A DNA stretch of 64,000 nt from Hyphomicrobiales bacterium (GTDB lineage Bacteria; Pseudomonadota; Alphaproteobacteria; Rhizobiales; Rhizobiaceae), in assembly GCA_900471485.1 (NCBI GenBank), contig UCEU01000001.1, forward strand, positions 434,001-498,000, written 5' to 3'. The translations under genes were made by a program, and so were the position numbers. Under the pieces are notes generated by a model. The model was not told the origin of the DNA. It saw only the letters and a program-made list of their open reading frames with translations, and did no database searches. Below, in pieces: positions 9,089-17,571 of the stretch (position 1 is its first letter; every line of letters begins with the position of its first letter).

Positions 9089-9949
9089 ATGTCTGCCACC
9101 GAAGGACAGCACTCATCCAACAAGGGACCCCGCGCGCAAACCCGCGCGGGTGTCGGGCGGCCGCCGAGCGCATTTCGCATCGGCGACCCGCTGAGCGGTC
9201 GCGTCTATGTCGCAATCGCGCTCACCGTTTTCCTTTTGCTGTTCTTCGTGTGGTGGCTGGCGACGGCAACCGGCTGGGTCAAGCCGATCTTCCTACCGAG
9301 CCCCGGTGCAGTCTGGGACAAGATGGTCGAGCTGAGCCTCAACGGCACCTTGCTCGCCGATGCCGGGATCAGCATCTACCGGATGCTGATCGGCTTCGCG
9401 ATCGCTTCGGCGCTGGCAATCCCGATCGGCATCATGATCGGCTGCTTCAAGACCTGGGAAGCTGCCATCGAACCCTTTGTCGACTTCGTGCGCTACATGC
9501 CGGTGGTGGCCTTCGTGCCGCTCACCATCCTGTGGGCCGGCACCAGCGACATCCAGAAGTTCGTCATCATCTTCATCGGTACTTTCTTCCAGCAGGTGCT
9601 GATGGTGATGGACAGCGTCAAGCGCGTTCCTCCCGACTTCGTCGGCCTCGGCCGCACGCTCGGCCTGTCCGAAACGAAGATTCTCCGCCGCATAGTACTG
9701 CCATCCTCCCTGCCCGGCATATGGGACACGCTCCGCATTAGCCTCGGATGGGCATGGACCTGGCTCGTTCTTGCCGAACTGGTAGCCGCGACCTCGGGTC
9801 TAGGATACCGCATCGTCGTGTCGCAGCGCTATTTCCAGACACAGACGATCATCGGCTACATCCTTCTTCTCGGTATTCTCGGCCTTCTGACCGACCAGAC
9901 CATGAAGGCCCTGGAACGCGTTTTCTTCCGTTATTCGTCGAGACATTGA
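9089..9949 (+). CDS. ABC transporter permease (SsuC/TauC family)
   Basis: A 286-residue inner-membrane permease. A hydrophilic N-terminal tail of about 35 residues precedes a first helix (about 36-55) and five further helices. The EAA loop 'FVGLGRTLGLSETKILRRIVLP' region lies near residue 190, and 'IVVSQRYFQT' is typical of the branch. AGGGAAC precedes ATG 9089. It lies 19 bases after the binding protein and one base before the ATPase start, so all three form one operon. Confidence 0.9.
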   Translation: MSATEGQHSSNKGPRAQTRAGVGRPPSAFRIGDPLSGRVYVAIALTVFLLLFFVWWLATATGWVKPIFLPSPGAVWDKMVELSLNGTLLADAGISIYRMLIGFAIASALAIPIGIMIGCFKTWEAAIEPFVDFVRYMPVVAFVPLTILWAGTSDIQKFVIIFIGTFFQQVLMVMDSVKRVPPDFVGLGRTLGLSETKILRRIVLPSSLPGIWDTLRISLGWAWTWLVLAELVAATSGLGYRIVVSQRYFQTQTIIGYILLLGILGLLTDQTMKALERVFFRYSSRH

Positions 9950-9950
9950 A

Positions 9951-10733
9951 ATGAGCGAGCCGAAACTCAAGATCGAATCCCTGAGCAAGTGGTACGGCAA
10001 CGCCAAGAACCGTGTGCACGCGCTCAGCGACATCAATATCGAGCTTGCCGACAATGAGTTCGTATCCCTCGTCGGCGCATCCGGTTGCGGCAAGAGCACG
10101 CTGCTGTCGATCGTCGCCGGTCTGCAGGGTTTCGACAATGGCGTACTGCTCACGGACGGCGCGCCGATCGTGGGGCCCGGCCTCGATCGCGGCGTCGTCT
10201 TCCAGTCCTACACGCTGCTGCCGTGGCTGACCGCGCTTCAGAACGTGGAGTTCGCGCTTCAGGCCGCCGGACTTTCCAGCGCCGAATGCCGCGAGGTCGC
10301 GCGCCATCACATTAATCTTGTGAAGCTCGACCGCTTCGCCGATGCCTTTCCCGCGCAACTGTCCGGCGGCATGAAGCAGCGCGTGGCCATCGCCCGCGCG
10401 CTTTCCTACCGGCCGAAGATGCTGTTGATGGACGAGCCCTTCGGCGCGCTGGACGCGCTGACGCGCCATCAGATGCAGGAGCTTCTCACACAGATCTGGG
10501 AAGAGCACCGGCTCACCGTACTTTTCGTCACCCATGATGTCGAGGAAGCCGTCTATCTCTCCGATCGCATCATTGCGATGAGCATCAATCCGGGCCGGAT
10601 CAACACCACCTTCCATGTCGGCCTCGGGCGACCGAGGAACCAGGACATGATCGCCTCCTCGGAGTTCATCGCCCTGCAGAAGGACGTGCTGGCGGCGATC
10701 CGGGCGGGATCACAGGGCGCCGACGAGCACTGA
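9951..10733 (+). CDS. ABC transporter ATP-binding protein (SsuB/TauB/NrtD family)
   Basis: A 260-residue ATPase. Walker A is 'GASGCGKST' near residue 42, the Q-loop region reads 'GVVFQSYTLLPWLTALQNV', the signature is '[15 protein letters not shown]', and Walker B is 'MLLMDEPFGALDALTR'. 'GGMKQR' and 'PFGALDALTR' are hallmarks of the nitrate/sulfonate/taurine branch. Start ATG 9951 follows the permease stop by one base. The gene converges with the dimethylformamidase-like gene, 39 bases away. Confidence 0.92.
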   Translation: MSEPKLKIESLSKWYGNAKNRVHALSDINIELADNEFVSLVGASGCGKSTLLSIVAGLQGFDNGVLLTDGAPIVGPGLDRGVVFQSYTLLPWLTALQNVEFALQAAGLSSAECREVARHHINLVKLDRFADAFPAQLSGGMKQRVAIARALSYRPKMLLMDEPFGALDALTRHQMQELLTQIWEEHRLTVLFVTHDVEEAVYLSDRIIAMSINPGRINTTFHVGLGRPRNQDMIASSEFIALQKDVLAAIRAGSQGADEH

Positions 10734-10742
10734 TCGCTTGGC

Positions 10743-10763
10743 GTCGGCCCGCGCAAAGCCGAC
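10743..10763. terminator. Hairpin between convergent genes
   Basis: Stem GTCGGC/GCCGAC (10743-10748 with 10758-10763) around a nine-base loop lies in the 39-base space between two convergent stops. There is no T-run on either side, so it is at best a weak bidirectional terminator. Confidence 0.35.
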
Positions 10764-10772
10764 CGCCCTTCC

Positions 10773-12767
10773 CTACCTGACGAACTTGCCGATCAGGTTG
10801 CGCATGATCCGCCCGACGTCGTTGTCTTCCTCGGGGCCAGGAAGCGCTCCGATCCAGGCGACCGAACTGACTGAAAACACGAACCCTCCGCTCTCGTGGC
10901 GGTAGGCCGTCATGTCGGATCTGCGAAGCGCCGTGCGTTCCGCCTCGCCATCCGCGACCCACAGGTCCGGCCTCACCTGGAAGCTTTCGTCGAAGCCATC
11001 GGCGACCGCGAGCCTGACGAGATTTTCGGGCGTTTCGCCCGACCGCAGGACTGCATCGACCTCGTAACCCGCCGCGCCGCCGAGCACCGTTCCGCTTTCC
11101 CCGAAGACATCGGACGTGACGCCGTCGAAGATCCAGGCGAACTCGGAGTGATGGCTTCCTTCGAGCCGGCGATACGGCCGCGAGGGGCCGAAGCTCATGA
11201 TGACATAGGTGACGCCGAGCAAGGCCTGCGGATGGTGCCTCCCCCGATCTTCCCAGTTGCCGCCCGGCTCGCTGGTCATGGCCATATGGATTTCCCCCGG
11301 ACGACCGCTCCAGATATCGTTCTTGCCGCGCCGCAATTCCATCTTGTCGTCCTGGAACGCCACGACCCAGTAGAACCCGTTGCCGCCGAGATAGCCGACG
11401 CTGCCGCCGGACTGAACGTAGGTCTCAAGCCCCTTCATCATGTTGGAAGACCAGTATTCCGGGTGACTGCCGGTCAGAAGAAGCTGGTATCGTTCGATGG
11501 CAGCAACGCCCTCCGCATCGAGATCGTGGTCCGTCAGCAGATCGACATCAAGCCCGTGCCTTCCGCAGAATTTCAGAAGCTGGAGATCGACGGGAAGCAG
11601 GTGCGGCGAGTTCGACAGCGGGTAGTGGTAGTCGTCACGCAACGTGGCGCGCGGTCGGCGGCTCGACGTGAGGCTGACGCCACTCAGATCGCTGTGGGTG
11701 TCGTAAAGGCTGAGGAAATTGTTGTCGATCGCGAAGAGATGTCCCCGATCGCTTCCATGCCAGGGATAACGATGGGGCGGAAGCTGCTCGTCCGCATAGG
11801 CCAGATAGGTTGCCGTCGGCAGCAGGACGCCGACGGTCGACTGCGCTTGCCGGGGTCGCACGAAGAACGGCAGCCTCTCCACGCCCTCGCTGGACGTGAT
11901 CTCGAGCGCATAGACACCGGAGCGGGCATCAGCCGGCACTTCGATACTCAAATCCGCCGACCAGTCGAAACCGCCGAAGTCGTCGTCGTGAAGATGCACC
12001 GCGTCGAAATGCGTCGGATCGAGCCTCGGATCATGGATGCCACCCGTAAACCGTGCCGAGGCGACGGCGAAAGTGGGGGCGTTGTGGATCACAAGCTCCG
12101 GATCACCGCCGGTGACCGGTGCGAGCGCAGACACCGGTCCTCTGGCCGGAAAGTGCCACTCGCGCACCGTCTCGTCTGCCTCGACGCGAATCCGGCCGAT
12201 TCGGGCGTTCAACGTTTTGCTGCTCAGGCTCGGCTCAGCGCCGATCAGGATGCCGCCAGGCTGTCCGTCATCGGCGACCTTGCAGTCGCCAACGACATCT
12301 CCAGCCTCGGTCTCGACAACGCATGATATGCTGTTCAGCGCCCGCGAAATCCTGATCCGGTACCATCGCTCCCGCCTGACGCCGGCGACCAGTTGACCAT
12401 TGGCAAGCAACTGTCCTGCGTGATCAAGGGCGAGCAGAAACGATCCAAGCGAGACGACCGGCTTCGTCTCGGTGTTGTCGGTGAAGAGTATTTCGAAGCT
12501 CAGATCAATTTTCCCGGCGCCGGCAATGCCGTCCGGCAGCTCGATCCAGGATCCCAGGGTGTAGGACCGGACGGAGAACGTCGGCTCGTGCCTTTCGATC
12601 GTCCACTCGATGCGCTCCGCATTGTCGCGATCCAGCGTCGTGATGGCAATGGCGGCGGCCGGATCGACGCAGGAGAGAAATGCCTGGGTCTTCGAGCCCG
12701 CCCTGACGCTCCAAGGTTCGAGATAGCCGACAGCCGCCATGGAAGCGTGATTGAGGAGTGTCTTCAT
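10773..12767 (-). CDS. N,N-dimethylformamidase large-subunit-like protein
   Basis: A 664-residue protein similar to the large (beta) subunit of N,N-dimethylformamidase, an iron enzyme that hydrolyses dimethylformamide to dimethylamine and formate. The N-terminal 210 residues look like a LamG/concanavalin-type beta domain ('GSWIELPDG', 'WYRIRISRALNSISCVVETEAG'). Residues about 240-640 hold the catalytic region with 'PTATYLAYADEQ' (314-327), 'FLSLYDTHSDLSG' (351-363) and 'TGSHPEYWSSNMMKG' (432-446). Known DMFase uses two Tyr and one Glu for iron; here Tyr321 or Tyr324, Tyr355 and Glu437 fit the spacing. No gene for the small subunit is visible. GAGG lies six bases before the start. The true substrate is unknown. 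Confidence 0.8.
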   Translation of the reverse strand: MKTLLNHASMAAVGYLEPWSVRAGSKTQAFLSCVDPAAAIAITTLDRDNAERIEWTIERHEPTFSVRSYTLGSWIELPDGIAGAGKIDLSFEILFTDNTETKPVVSLGSFLLALDHAGQLLANGQLVAGVRRERWYRIRISRALNSISCVVETEAGDVVGDCKVADDGQPGGILIGAEPSLSSKTLNARIGRIRVEADETVREWHFPARGPVSALAPVTGGDPELVIHNAPTFAVASARFTGGIHDPRLDPTHFDAVHLHDDDFGGFDWSADLSIEVPADARSGVYALEITSSEGVERLPFFVRPRQAQSTVGVLLPTATYLAYADEQLPPHRYPWHGSDRGHLFAIDNNFLSLYDTHSDLSGVSLTSSRRPRATLRDDYHYPLSNSPHLLPVDLQLLKFCGRHGLDVDLLTDHDLDAEGVAAIERYQLLLTGSHPEYWSSNMMKGLETYVQSGGSVGYLGGNGFYWVVAFQDDKMELRRGKNDIWSGRPGEIHMAMTSEPGGNWEDRGRHHPQALLGVTYVIMSFGPSRPYRRLEGSHHSEFAWIFDGVTSDVFGESGTVLGGAAGYEVDAVLRSGETPENLVRLAVADGFDESFQVRPDLWVADGEAERTALRRSDMTAYRHESGGFVFSVSSVAWIGALPGPEEDNDVGRIMRNLIGKFVR

Positions 12768-13019
12768 CGGAACCTCGGCAAGGCCTCTGAGCGACCTATG
12801 TCACTGATCGACCGTCTTTCCTGGATAAAATGATGGCATATGCGTCGTCGATGAACGCGTGATCGTCAAGGCCACATATCGGAAGGTGCGGCTTCATCTG
12901 ACGGCTTCCGTCAATAGATTGATTGTTTTGTAGGCAGAAATATTTTTGCTTGATTTTCGTGCGGTTCTCAAGCATCCCCAAAGATACCACCGAACGACAG
13001 AACGGAACGCCTACTATCC

Positions 13020-13622
13020 GTGAAGACATCTCAGCCTTCAAAGGCCAGCCTGAATGTGCTGGTGATCGATGAAAACGGCATCCGGGCTTCCATCATCGAG
13101 GTCGGGCTTCGTGAGGCCGGGTATAGCAGCGTCACTGTTGTGAACGACATGAATGGCTTGGCTCGGCGCATCGAGGAGATCAATCCCGATGTGATCGTGA
13201 TCGACCTCGAAAACCCGAACCGAGACATGCTCGAAAGCATCTTCCAAATCTCGCGCGCCGTCAGGCGCCCGATCGCCATGTTCGTCGACAAGTCGGACGA
13301 GGATTCGATCGTCGCGGCAGTGGAGGCCGGTGTCTCCGCCTATATCGTCGATGGATTGAAGAAGGAACGGGTGAAGCCGATCCTGGAAATGGCCGTCAGC
13401 CGCTTCAACGCGTTCAGTCGCCTGCAGAGCGAATTGGCCGATGCGAAGACGGCGCTGGAAGAACGCAAGATCATCGATCGCGCCAAAGGCATTCTGATGA
13501 AGATGCGCGGCCTCTCCGAAGAGGAAGCCTTCGGACTGCTGCGGCAGACCGCGATGAACGAAAAGAAGAAGATCGCAGAAATCGCCCAAAGCGTGGTGAC
13601 GGCGGCGGGATTGCTGATGTGA
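13020..13622 (+). CDS. nasT: NasT: ANTAR-domain nitrate/nitrite-responsive antiterminator
   Basis: A 200-residue response-regulator-like RNA-binding protein. Residues about 12-125 form a receiver or pseudoreceiver domain with the acidic pair Asp17-Glu18 and Asp62 at the acceptor position. Residues about 140-195 form the ANTAR domain, recognisable by 'RAKGILMKMRGLSEEEAF' and 'AMNEKKKIAEIAQSV'. NasT binds paired hexaloop hairpins in leader RNA and prevents termination. NasS holds it inactive until nitrate or nitrite is present. GTG 13020 is the only sensible start and gives the standard length. It is followed 45 bases later by nasS, with a fitting leader before nrtA at 15142. Confidence 0.93.
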   Translation: MKTSQPSKASLNVLVIDENGIRASIIEVGLREAGYSSVTVVNDMNGLARRIEEINPDVIVIDLENPNRDMLESIFQISRAVRRPIAMFVDKSDEDSIVAAVEAGVSAYIVDGLKKERVKPILEMAVSRFNAFSRLQSELADAKTALEERKIIDRAKGILMKMRGLSEEEAFGLLRQTAMNEKKKIAEIAQSVVTAAGLLM

Positions 13623-13667
13623 TCGCGACCGCTGGCGAACATGCCCGGAGGAACCGGAGTGGATAAG

Positions 13668-14939
13668 ATGACGACGGAAAGCTCGACCGGCGGCCTCCCC
13701 GCCCCTGCCCGCGCCTTGTCGGAAGGCCCGAAGATTCTGCGCGCCGGCTTCATACCCCTCGTCGATGCGTCCGTGCTGATCGCGGCCGCCGAGTTCGGTT
13801 TCGCCGCGAAGGAGGGCCTGACGCTTGAGCTCGTCAAGGATGTTTCATGGGCCAACGTGCGTGATCGTCTCGCCTTCCGGCAATTCGACGTCGCCCACAT
13901 GCTTTCGCCGATGCCCGTCGCCTCGATGCTCGGGCTGGGCTCCAATCCGTCGCCGACGGTCACGCCGTTCTCACTCGGTCGCGGAGGCAATGCCATTACG
14001 CTCTCCACGCGCCTGTTCGAGCGCATGCGCGATGCCGCCGGACTTCAGGAGACCGCGAGCGCGCTGGAGAATGCCCGCGCCTTGGCGGTGGTGGTAAAGG
14101 ACATTAAAGAGCGGGGCGAGCCGCAACCGACACTCGCCATGACCTACCCCTTCTCCTCGCACAATTACGAGTTCCGCTACTGGCTGGCGGCCGGTGGTAT
14201 CGATCCGGACAGCGATGTGAAGCTGGTCGTCGTGCCGCCACCGCTGACGTCGGATGCGCTCGCCGCTGGCGCCATCGATGGTTTCTGCGTCGGCGCCCCC
14301 TGGAACATGGTGGCATCCGAGCGCGGTGTCGGCCGCATTGTCGCAGCAAAGCAGGATATCTGGCCGTCGGCGCCCGAGAAGGTCATCGGCATGCGACCGG
14401 ATTGGGCTGAAAGCCACCCCGAGACCGTCTCCCGGCTGATCGTGGCCCTCGATGCGGCGGCGCGCTGGTGTGATCGGATCGAAAATCATGATGCACTGGC
14501 CGAAGCACTGGCCGATCCGCGCTTCATCGCTGCCCCGGTCAACATCATTCGCCATGTGCTTGCGGGCGAGTTCAGTCTCGACGCGAAGGGCAACCGGCGC
14601 GTGATCGACGATTACTTCCTGTTTCACCGGCACTTCGCCAACTATCCACGACCCAGCCAGGCGCTCTGGATCTACAGCCAGATGGTTCGCTGGGGGCAGG
14701 CGGATATGTCTCTGGGTAATGCCCGGGCCGCGGCTTCGGCCTATCGGCCCGATCTCTACCGCGCAGCACTTGGCGCCGACAGCGCTCCGCCCGATGCGGA
14801 TATCCGCGTCGAGGGCGACCATGACGGTGACCGGTTTATGGACGGCCATATCTTCGACCCGACGAAGTTCGGGGACTATGTTTCCGGCTTCCCGGTGCGC
14901 AGTGGGCGGGTTGGCAATCCCGACCGGGATGAAGCGTAA
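13668..14939 (+). CDS. nasS: NasS: cytoplasmic nitrate/nitrite sensor (NrtA-like)
   Basis: A 423-residue member of the CmpA/NrtA binding-protein family with no signal peptide, which marks it as the cytoplasmic sensor NasS rather than a transporter subunit. Family blocks are 'LRAGFIPLVDASVLIAAAE', 'DVAHMLSPMPVASML', 'YEFRYWLAAGGIDPD' and 'GFCVGAPWN'. The same blocks occur in the exported NrtA at 15312 ('IRYWLAAGGIDPD', 'FCVGEPWN'). ATG 13668 has GGAG eight bases upstream; GTG 13659 (behind GGAGG) and ATG 13641 are alternatives. NasS is known to sequester NasT and to release it on binding nitrate or nitrite. It is co-transcribed with nasT. Confidence 0.92.
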   Translation: MTTESSTGGLPAPARALSEGPKILRAGFIPLVDASVLIAAAEFGFAAKEGLTLELVKDVSWANVRDRLAFRQFDVAHMLSPMPVASMLGLGSNPSPTVTPFSLGRGGNAITLSTRLFERMRDAAGLQETASALENARALAVVVKDIKERGEPQPTLAMTYPFSSHNYEFRYWLAAGGIDPDSDVKLVVVPPPLTSDALAAGAIDGFCVGAPWNMVASERGVGRIVAAKQDIWPSAPEKVIGMRPDWAESHPETVSRLIVALDAAARWCDRIENHDALAEALADPRFIAAPVNIIRHVLAGEFSLDAKGNRRVIDDYFLFHRHFANYPRPSQALWIYSQMVRWGQADMSLGNARAAASAYRPDLYRAALGADSAPPDADIRVEGDHDGDRFMDGHIFDPTKFGDYVSGFPVRSGRVGNPDRDEA

Positions 14940-15110
14940 ATTGACGACTGGGTCGTGCTGCCATGCACAAATCGCCAGCACTGATTGATGCTGGTCTCGC
15001 GTCAATCGCACAAAAAATCAGCGTACGCAGTTCGAGCACACGAAATGAGCACGCGACCATCTGCGGCCACTTTCCTCATCATTTCAGCACATTAGTAGAT
15101 TAATTCCAAA

Positions 15111-15127
15111 CTGGCACGAGCTTTGCA
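15111..15127 (+). promoter_or_regulatory. Sigma-54 (RpoN) promoter of the nitrate assimilation operon
   Basis: CTGGCACGAGCTTTGCA matches the consensus YTGGCACGRNNNTTGCW at every position. GG (15113-15114) and GC (15125-15126) are exactly ten bases apart. Transcription should begin near 15138, about 175 bases before nrtA. An RpoN promoter implies NtrC or another enhancer-binding protein and nitrogen-limitation control. No clear activator site was identified upstream. Confidence 0.9.
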
Positions 15128-15141
15128 GGACTAGAACCGCA

Positions 15142-15159
15142 CCGGTCAACGGCGATCGG
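15142..15159 (+). ncRNA. ANTAR (NasT) target hairpin P1 in the nrtA leader
   Basis: Stem CCGGTC (15142-15147) pairs with GATCGG (15154-15159), with one G-U pair, around the hexaloop AACGGC. The loop has A at position 1 and G at position 4, the rule for ANTAR target loops. It begins within a few bases of the predicted transcript start. A second possible hexaloop, ATCGAC (15196-15201), also fits the A1/G4 rule but is closed by only three pairs, so the P2 partner is uncertain. Confidence 0.7.
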
Positions 15160-15167
15160 GGCGAGAT

Positions 15168-15267
15168 GAGCGCGCGATAAGCGCTCGTAAAAGACATCGA
15201 CGTCGCAAGGCCTTTGCAGTCCGGGACCCTCCCTCCCGATGACGCATCTGCCGAGCGGCGTTTTTTT
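15168..15267 (+). terminator. Leader attenuator region of the nitrate operon
   Basis: After hairpin P1 there is a strong stem GAGCGC/GCGCTC (15168-15173 with 15181-15186). Next comes a bulged stem containing CGGGA/TCCCG (15222-15226 with 15234-15238). Last is a short GC-rich segment, GCCGAGCGGCG, that runs directly into seven T residues (15261-15267). CGAGCG at 15252-15257 could pair either locally or with CGCTCG at 15182-15187, giving mutually exclusive folds. The T-run lies 44 bases before nrtA. This is the expected site of NasT-controlled termination. Confidence 0.65.
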
Positions 15268-15311
15268 ATTCCCAAAATTCCGGCCAGCACCAAGCAGAGG
15301 GAACCTGCGCA

Positions 15312-16610
15312 ATGAGCAAGATAATCACGACCGGCATCACACGTCGCAGCATGTTGAAGACGACGGCAACCGCAGCCCTTATCACGGCGGTGCGCAGCGC
15401 CTTCCCGTCAGGCGCCTTCGCCGCCGGGGCCGGCCCTGAGGTGACGGGCGCCAAGCTCGGCTTCATCGCGCTCACCGATGCCGCGCCGCTCATCGTCGCG
15501 CAGGAAAAGGGCCTGTTCGCCAAGCATGGCATCCCCGATGTCGAGGTCGCCAAGCAGGCCTCCTGGGGCGCCACGCGCGACAATCTCGTGCTTGGTGGTG
15601 CTGCCAACGGCATCGATGGCGCCCACATCCTCTCGCCGCTTCCCTATCTTATGCACACCGGCAAGGTGACGCAGAACAATCTGCCGGTGCCGATGACCAT
15701 TCTCGCGCGGCTGAACTACGACAGCCAGGGCATCTCGGTCGCCAAGGAATATGCCGATACCGGCGTGCAACTGGACGCCTCCAAGCTGAAGGCCGCCTTC
15801 GAGAAGAAGAAGGCCGAGGGCAAGGAGATCAAGGCCGCGATGACCTTCCCTGGCGGCACGCACGACCTCTGGATCCGTTACTGGCTCGCCGCCGGCGGCA
15901 TCGATCCGGACAAGGATGTGTCGACCATCGTCGTCCCGCCGCCGCAGATGGTGGCGAATATGAAGGTCGGCAACATGGACGTCTTCTGTGTCGGCGAACC
16001 CTGGAACGAACAGTTGGTCAACCAGGGCATAGGCTTCACGGCTGCAACGACCGGCGAACTCTGGAAGGGCCATCCCGAGAAGGCGCTCGGCATGCGTTCG
16101 GATTGGGTCGAAAAGAACCCGAACGCCGCCAAGGCACTATTGATGGCCGTGATGGAAGCCCAGCAATGGTGCGACAGCATGGACAACAAGGAAGAGATGT
16201 CGACGCTGCTCGGCAAGCGCCAGTGGTTCAACGTGCCGCCCAAGGACGTGCTCGGCCGCCTCAAGGGCGATATCAACTACGGCAACGGCCGCGTTGCCCA
16301 GGGTACCGACCTCTACATGAAGTTCTGGGCCGGCGGTGTCTCCTATCCCTTCAAGAGCCATGACAGCTGGTTCCTCGCCGAGAATATTCGCTGGGGCAAG
16401 TTCGCGCCGGATACCGACATCAAGAAGCTGGTCGACGAGGTCAACCGCGAGGACATCTGGCGCGCCGCTGCCAAGGACCTCGGTGTTGCCGCCGCGGACA
16501 TCCCCACCTCCTCCTCGCGCGGCAAGGAAACCTTCTTCGACGGCAAGGTCTTCGATCCCGAAAACCCTTCCGCCTATCTCGATAGCCTGACGATCAAGGT
16601 CGCGTCCTGA
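15312..16610 (+). CDS. nrtA: Nitrate ABC transporter substrate-binding protein (NrtA/CmpA family)
   Basis: A 432-residue periplasmic nitrate-binding protein. The N-terminus has a twin-arginine signal ('TRRSMLKTTATAALITAV', Arg11-Arg12), so it is probably exported folded by Tat and cleaved near 'AFAAG'. NrtA blocks 'LGFIALTDAAPLIVAQEKG', 'IRYWLAAGGIDPDKDV' and 'FCVGEPWNEQLV' are clear. It is the first gene after the sigma-54 promoter and leader, with AGAGGGAAC as ribosome-binding site. It differs from NasS at 13668 mainly by having the export signal. Permease and ATPase follow. Confidence 0.93.
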   Translation: MSKIITTGITRRSMLKTTATAALITAVRSAFPSGAFAAGAGPEVTGAKLGFIALTDAAPLIVAQEKGLFAKHGIPDVEVAKQASWGATRDNLVLGGAANGIDGAHILSPLPYLMHTGKVTQNNLPVPMTILARLNYDSQGISVAKEYADTGVQLDASKLKAAFEKKKAEGKEIKAAMTFPGGTHDLWIRYWLAAGGIDPDKDVSTIVVPPPQMVANMKVGNMDVFCVGEPWNEQLVNQGIGFTAATTGELWKGHPEKALGMRSDWVEKNPNAAKALLMAVMEAQQWCDSMDNKEEMSTLLGKRQWFNVPPKDVLGRLKGDINYGNGRVAQGTDLYMKFWAGGVSYPFKSHDSWFLAENIRWGKFAPDTDIKKLVDEVNREDIWRAAAKDLGVAAADIPTSSSRGKETFFDGKVFDPENPSAYLDSLTIKVAS

Positions 16611-16666
16611 TCCGTGCCGCCGGCGCCGACCGCGCCGGCTCTTCCATCCCGCAAGAGGAGCGTAGA

Positions 16667-17560
16667 ATGCCCGCTTTGGCCAAGAAACAAACGATCGCGA
16701 CGTCGGCAACCGCAACGAACACCGCCACCATCCTGCCGCTCGCAAGACGCCCGGCCTCCAAGATCAACATCGCGAAGATTACGGCGACACTTGCCCGCAA
16801 CGTGCTGCCGCCGCTCGTCGTGCTCGCAATCCTGCTTGGCGTGTGGCAGGCGCTCTGTTCGTCGCCGACGGCCTCGCTGCCTTCCCCGCATCAGGTCTGG
16901 CAGGAAAGCTTTGACCTGATCGCCTACCCCTTCTTCAACTACGGCTCGCAGGATATCGGGCTCGGCTGGCGCGTGCTGATTTCGTTGCAGCGCGTGGCTT
17001 ACGGCTTCGGTCTGGCGGCCGTCGTCGGCGTCATCGTCGGCGCGATTATCGGCCAGTCGGTCTGGGCGATGCGTGGCCTTGATCCGATCTTCCAGGTGCT
17101 GCGCACCGTGCCGCCGCTTGCCTGGCTGCCGCTCTCGCTCGCCGCCTTCCAGAACGCCAATCCCTCGGCGATCTTCGTGATCTTTATCACTTCGATCTGG
17201 CCGGTCATCATCAACACCTCCGTCGGCGTGCGCAACATCCCGCAGGATTACCGCAACGTCGCCCAGGTGCTGCGGCTGAACCAGATCGAGTTCTTCTTCA
17301 AGATCATGCTGCCTTCGGCCGCTCCTTACATCTTCACCGGCCTTCGCATCGGTGTCGGCCTCTCCTGGTTGGCGATTGTCGCCGCTGAAATGCTCACCGG
17401 CGGCGTCGGCGTCGGTTTCTTCATCTGGGATGCGTGGAACTCGTCCCGCCTGCCCGACATCATCGTCGCGCTTGCCTACATCGGCGTCGTCGGCTTCGCG
17501 CTCGACAAGCTGGTGGCGGCGGTCGGCAAGCTGATCACCCGCGGCGCCTCGGCCAATTGA
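16667..17560 (+). CDS. nrtB: Nitrate ABC transporter permease
   Basis: A 297-residue permease with a hydrophilic N-terminal segment of about 40 residues, then about six membrane helices. 'FQVLRTVPPLAWLPLSLAAF' and 'QDYRNVAQVLRLNQIEFFFKI' (EAA coupling loop, about 196-216) are typical of NrtB. ATG 16667 has GAGGAG ten bases upstream. It lies 56 bases after nrtA and 11 bases before the ATPase start. Confidence 0.93.
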   Translation: MPALAKKQTIATSATATNTATILPLARRPASKINIAKITATLARNVLPPLVVLAILLGVWQALCSSPTASLPSPHQVWQESFDLIAYPFFNYGSQDIGLGWRVLISLQRVAYGFGLAAVVGVIVGAIIGQSVWAMRGLDPIFQVLRTVPPLAWLPLSLAAFQNANPSAIFVIFITSIWPVIINTSVGVRNIPQDYRNVAQVLRLNQIEFFFKIMLPSAAPYIFTGLRIGVGLSWLAIVAAEMLTGGVGVGFFIWDAWNSSRLPDIIVALAYIGVVGFALDKLVAAVGKLITRGASAN

Positions 17561-17571
17561 AGGGAATGACC

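Noticed and set aside
10896..12326. Long plus-strand open frame (476 residues) opposite the dimethylformamidase-like gene
   Set aside because: The minus-strand frame has clear family motifs and a ribosome-binding site. The plus-strand frame is Arg/Val/Asp-rich without recognisable motifs and is the high-GC antisense shadow.
12903..12914. 12-base string GCTTCCGTCAAT shared with 63631-63642
   Set aside because: In 64 kb many 12-base matches are expected by chance; the flanks do not match beyond this.
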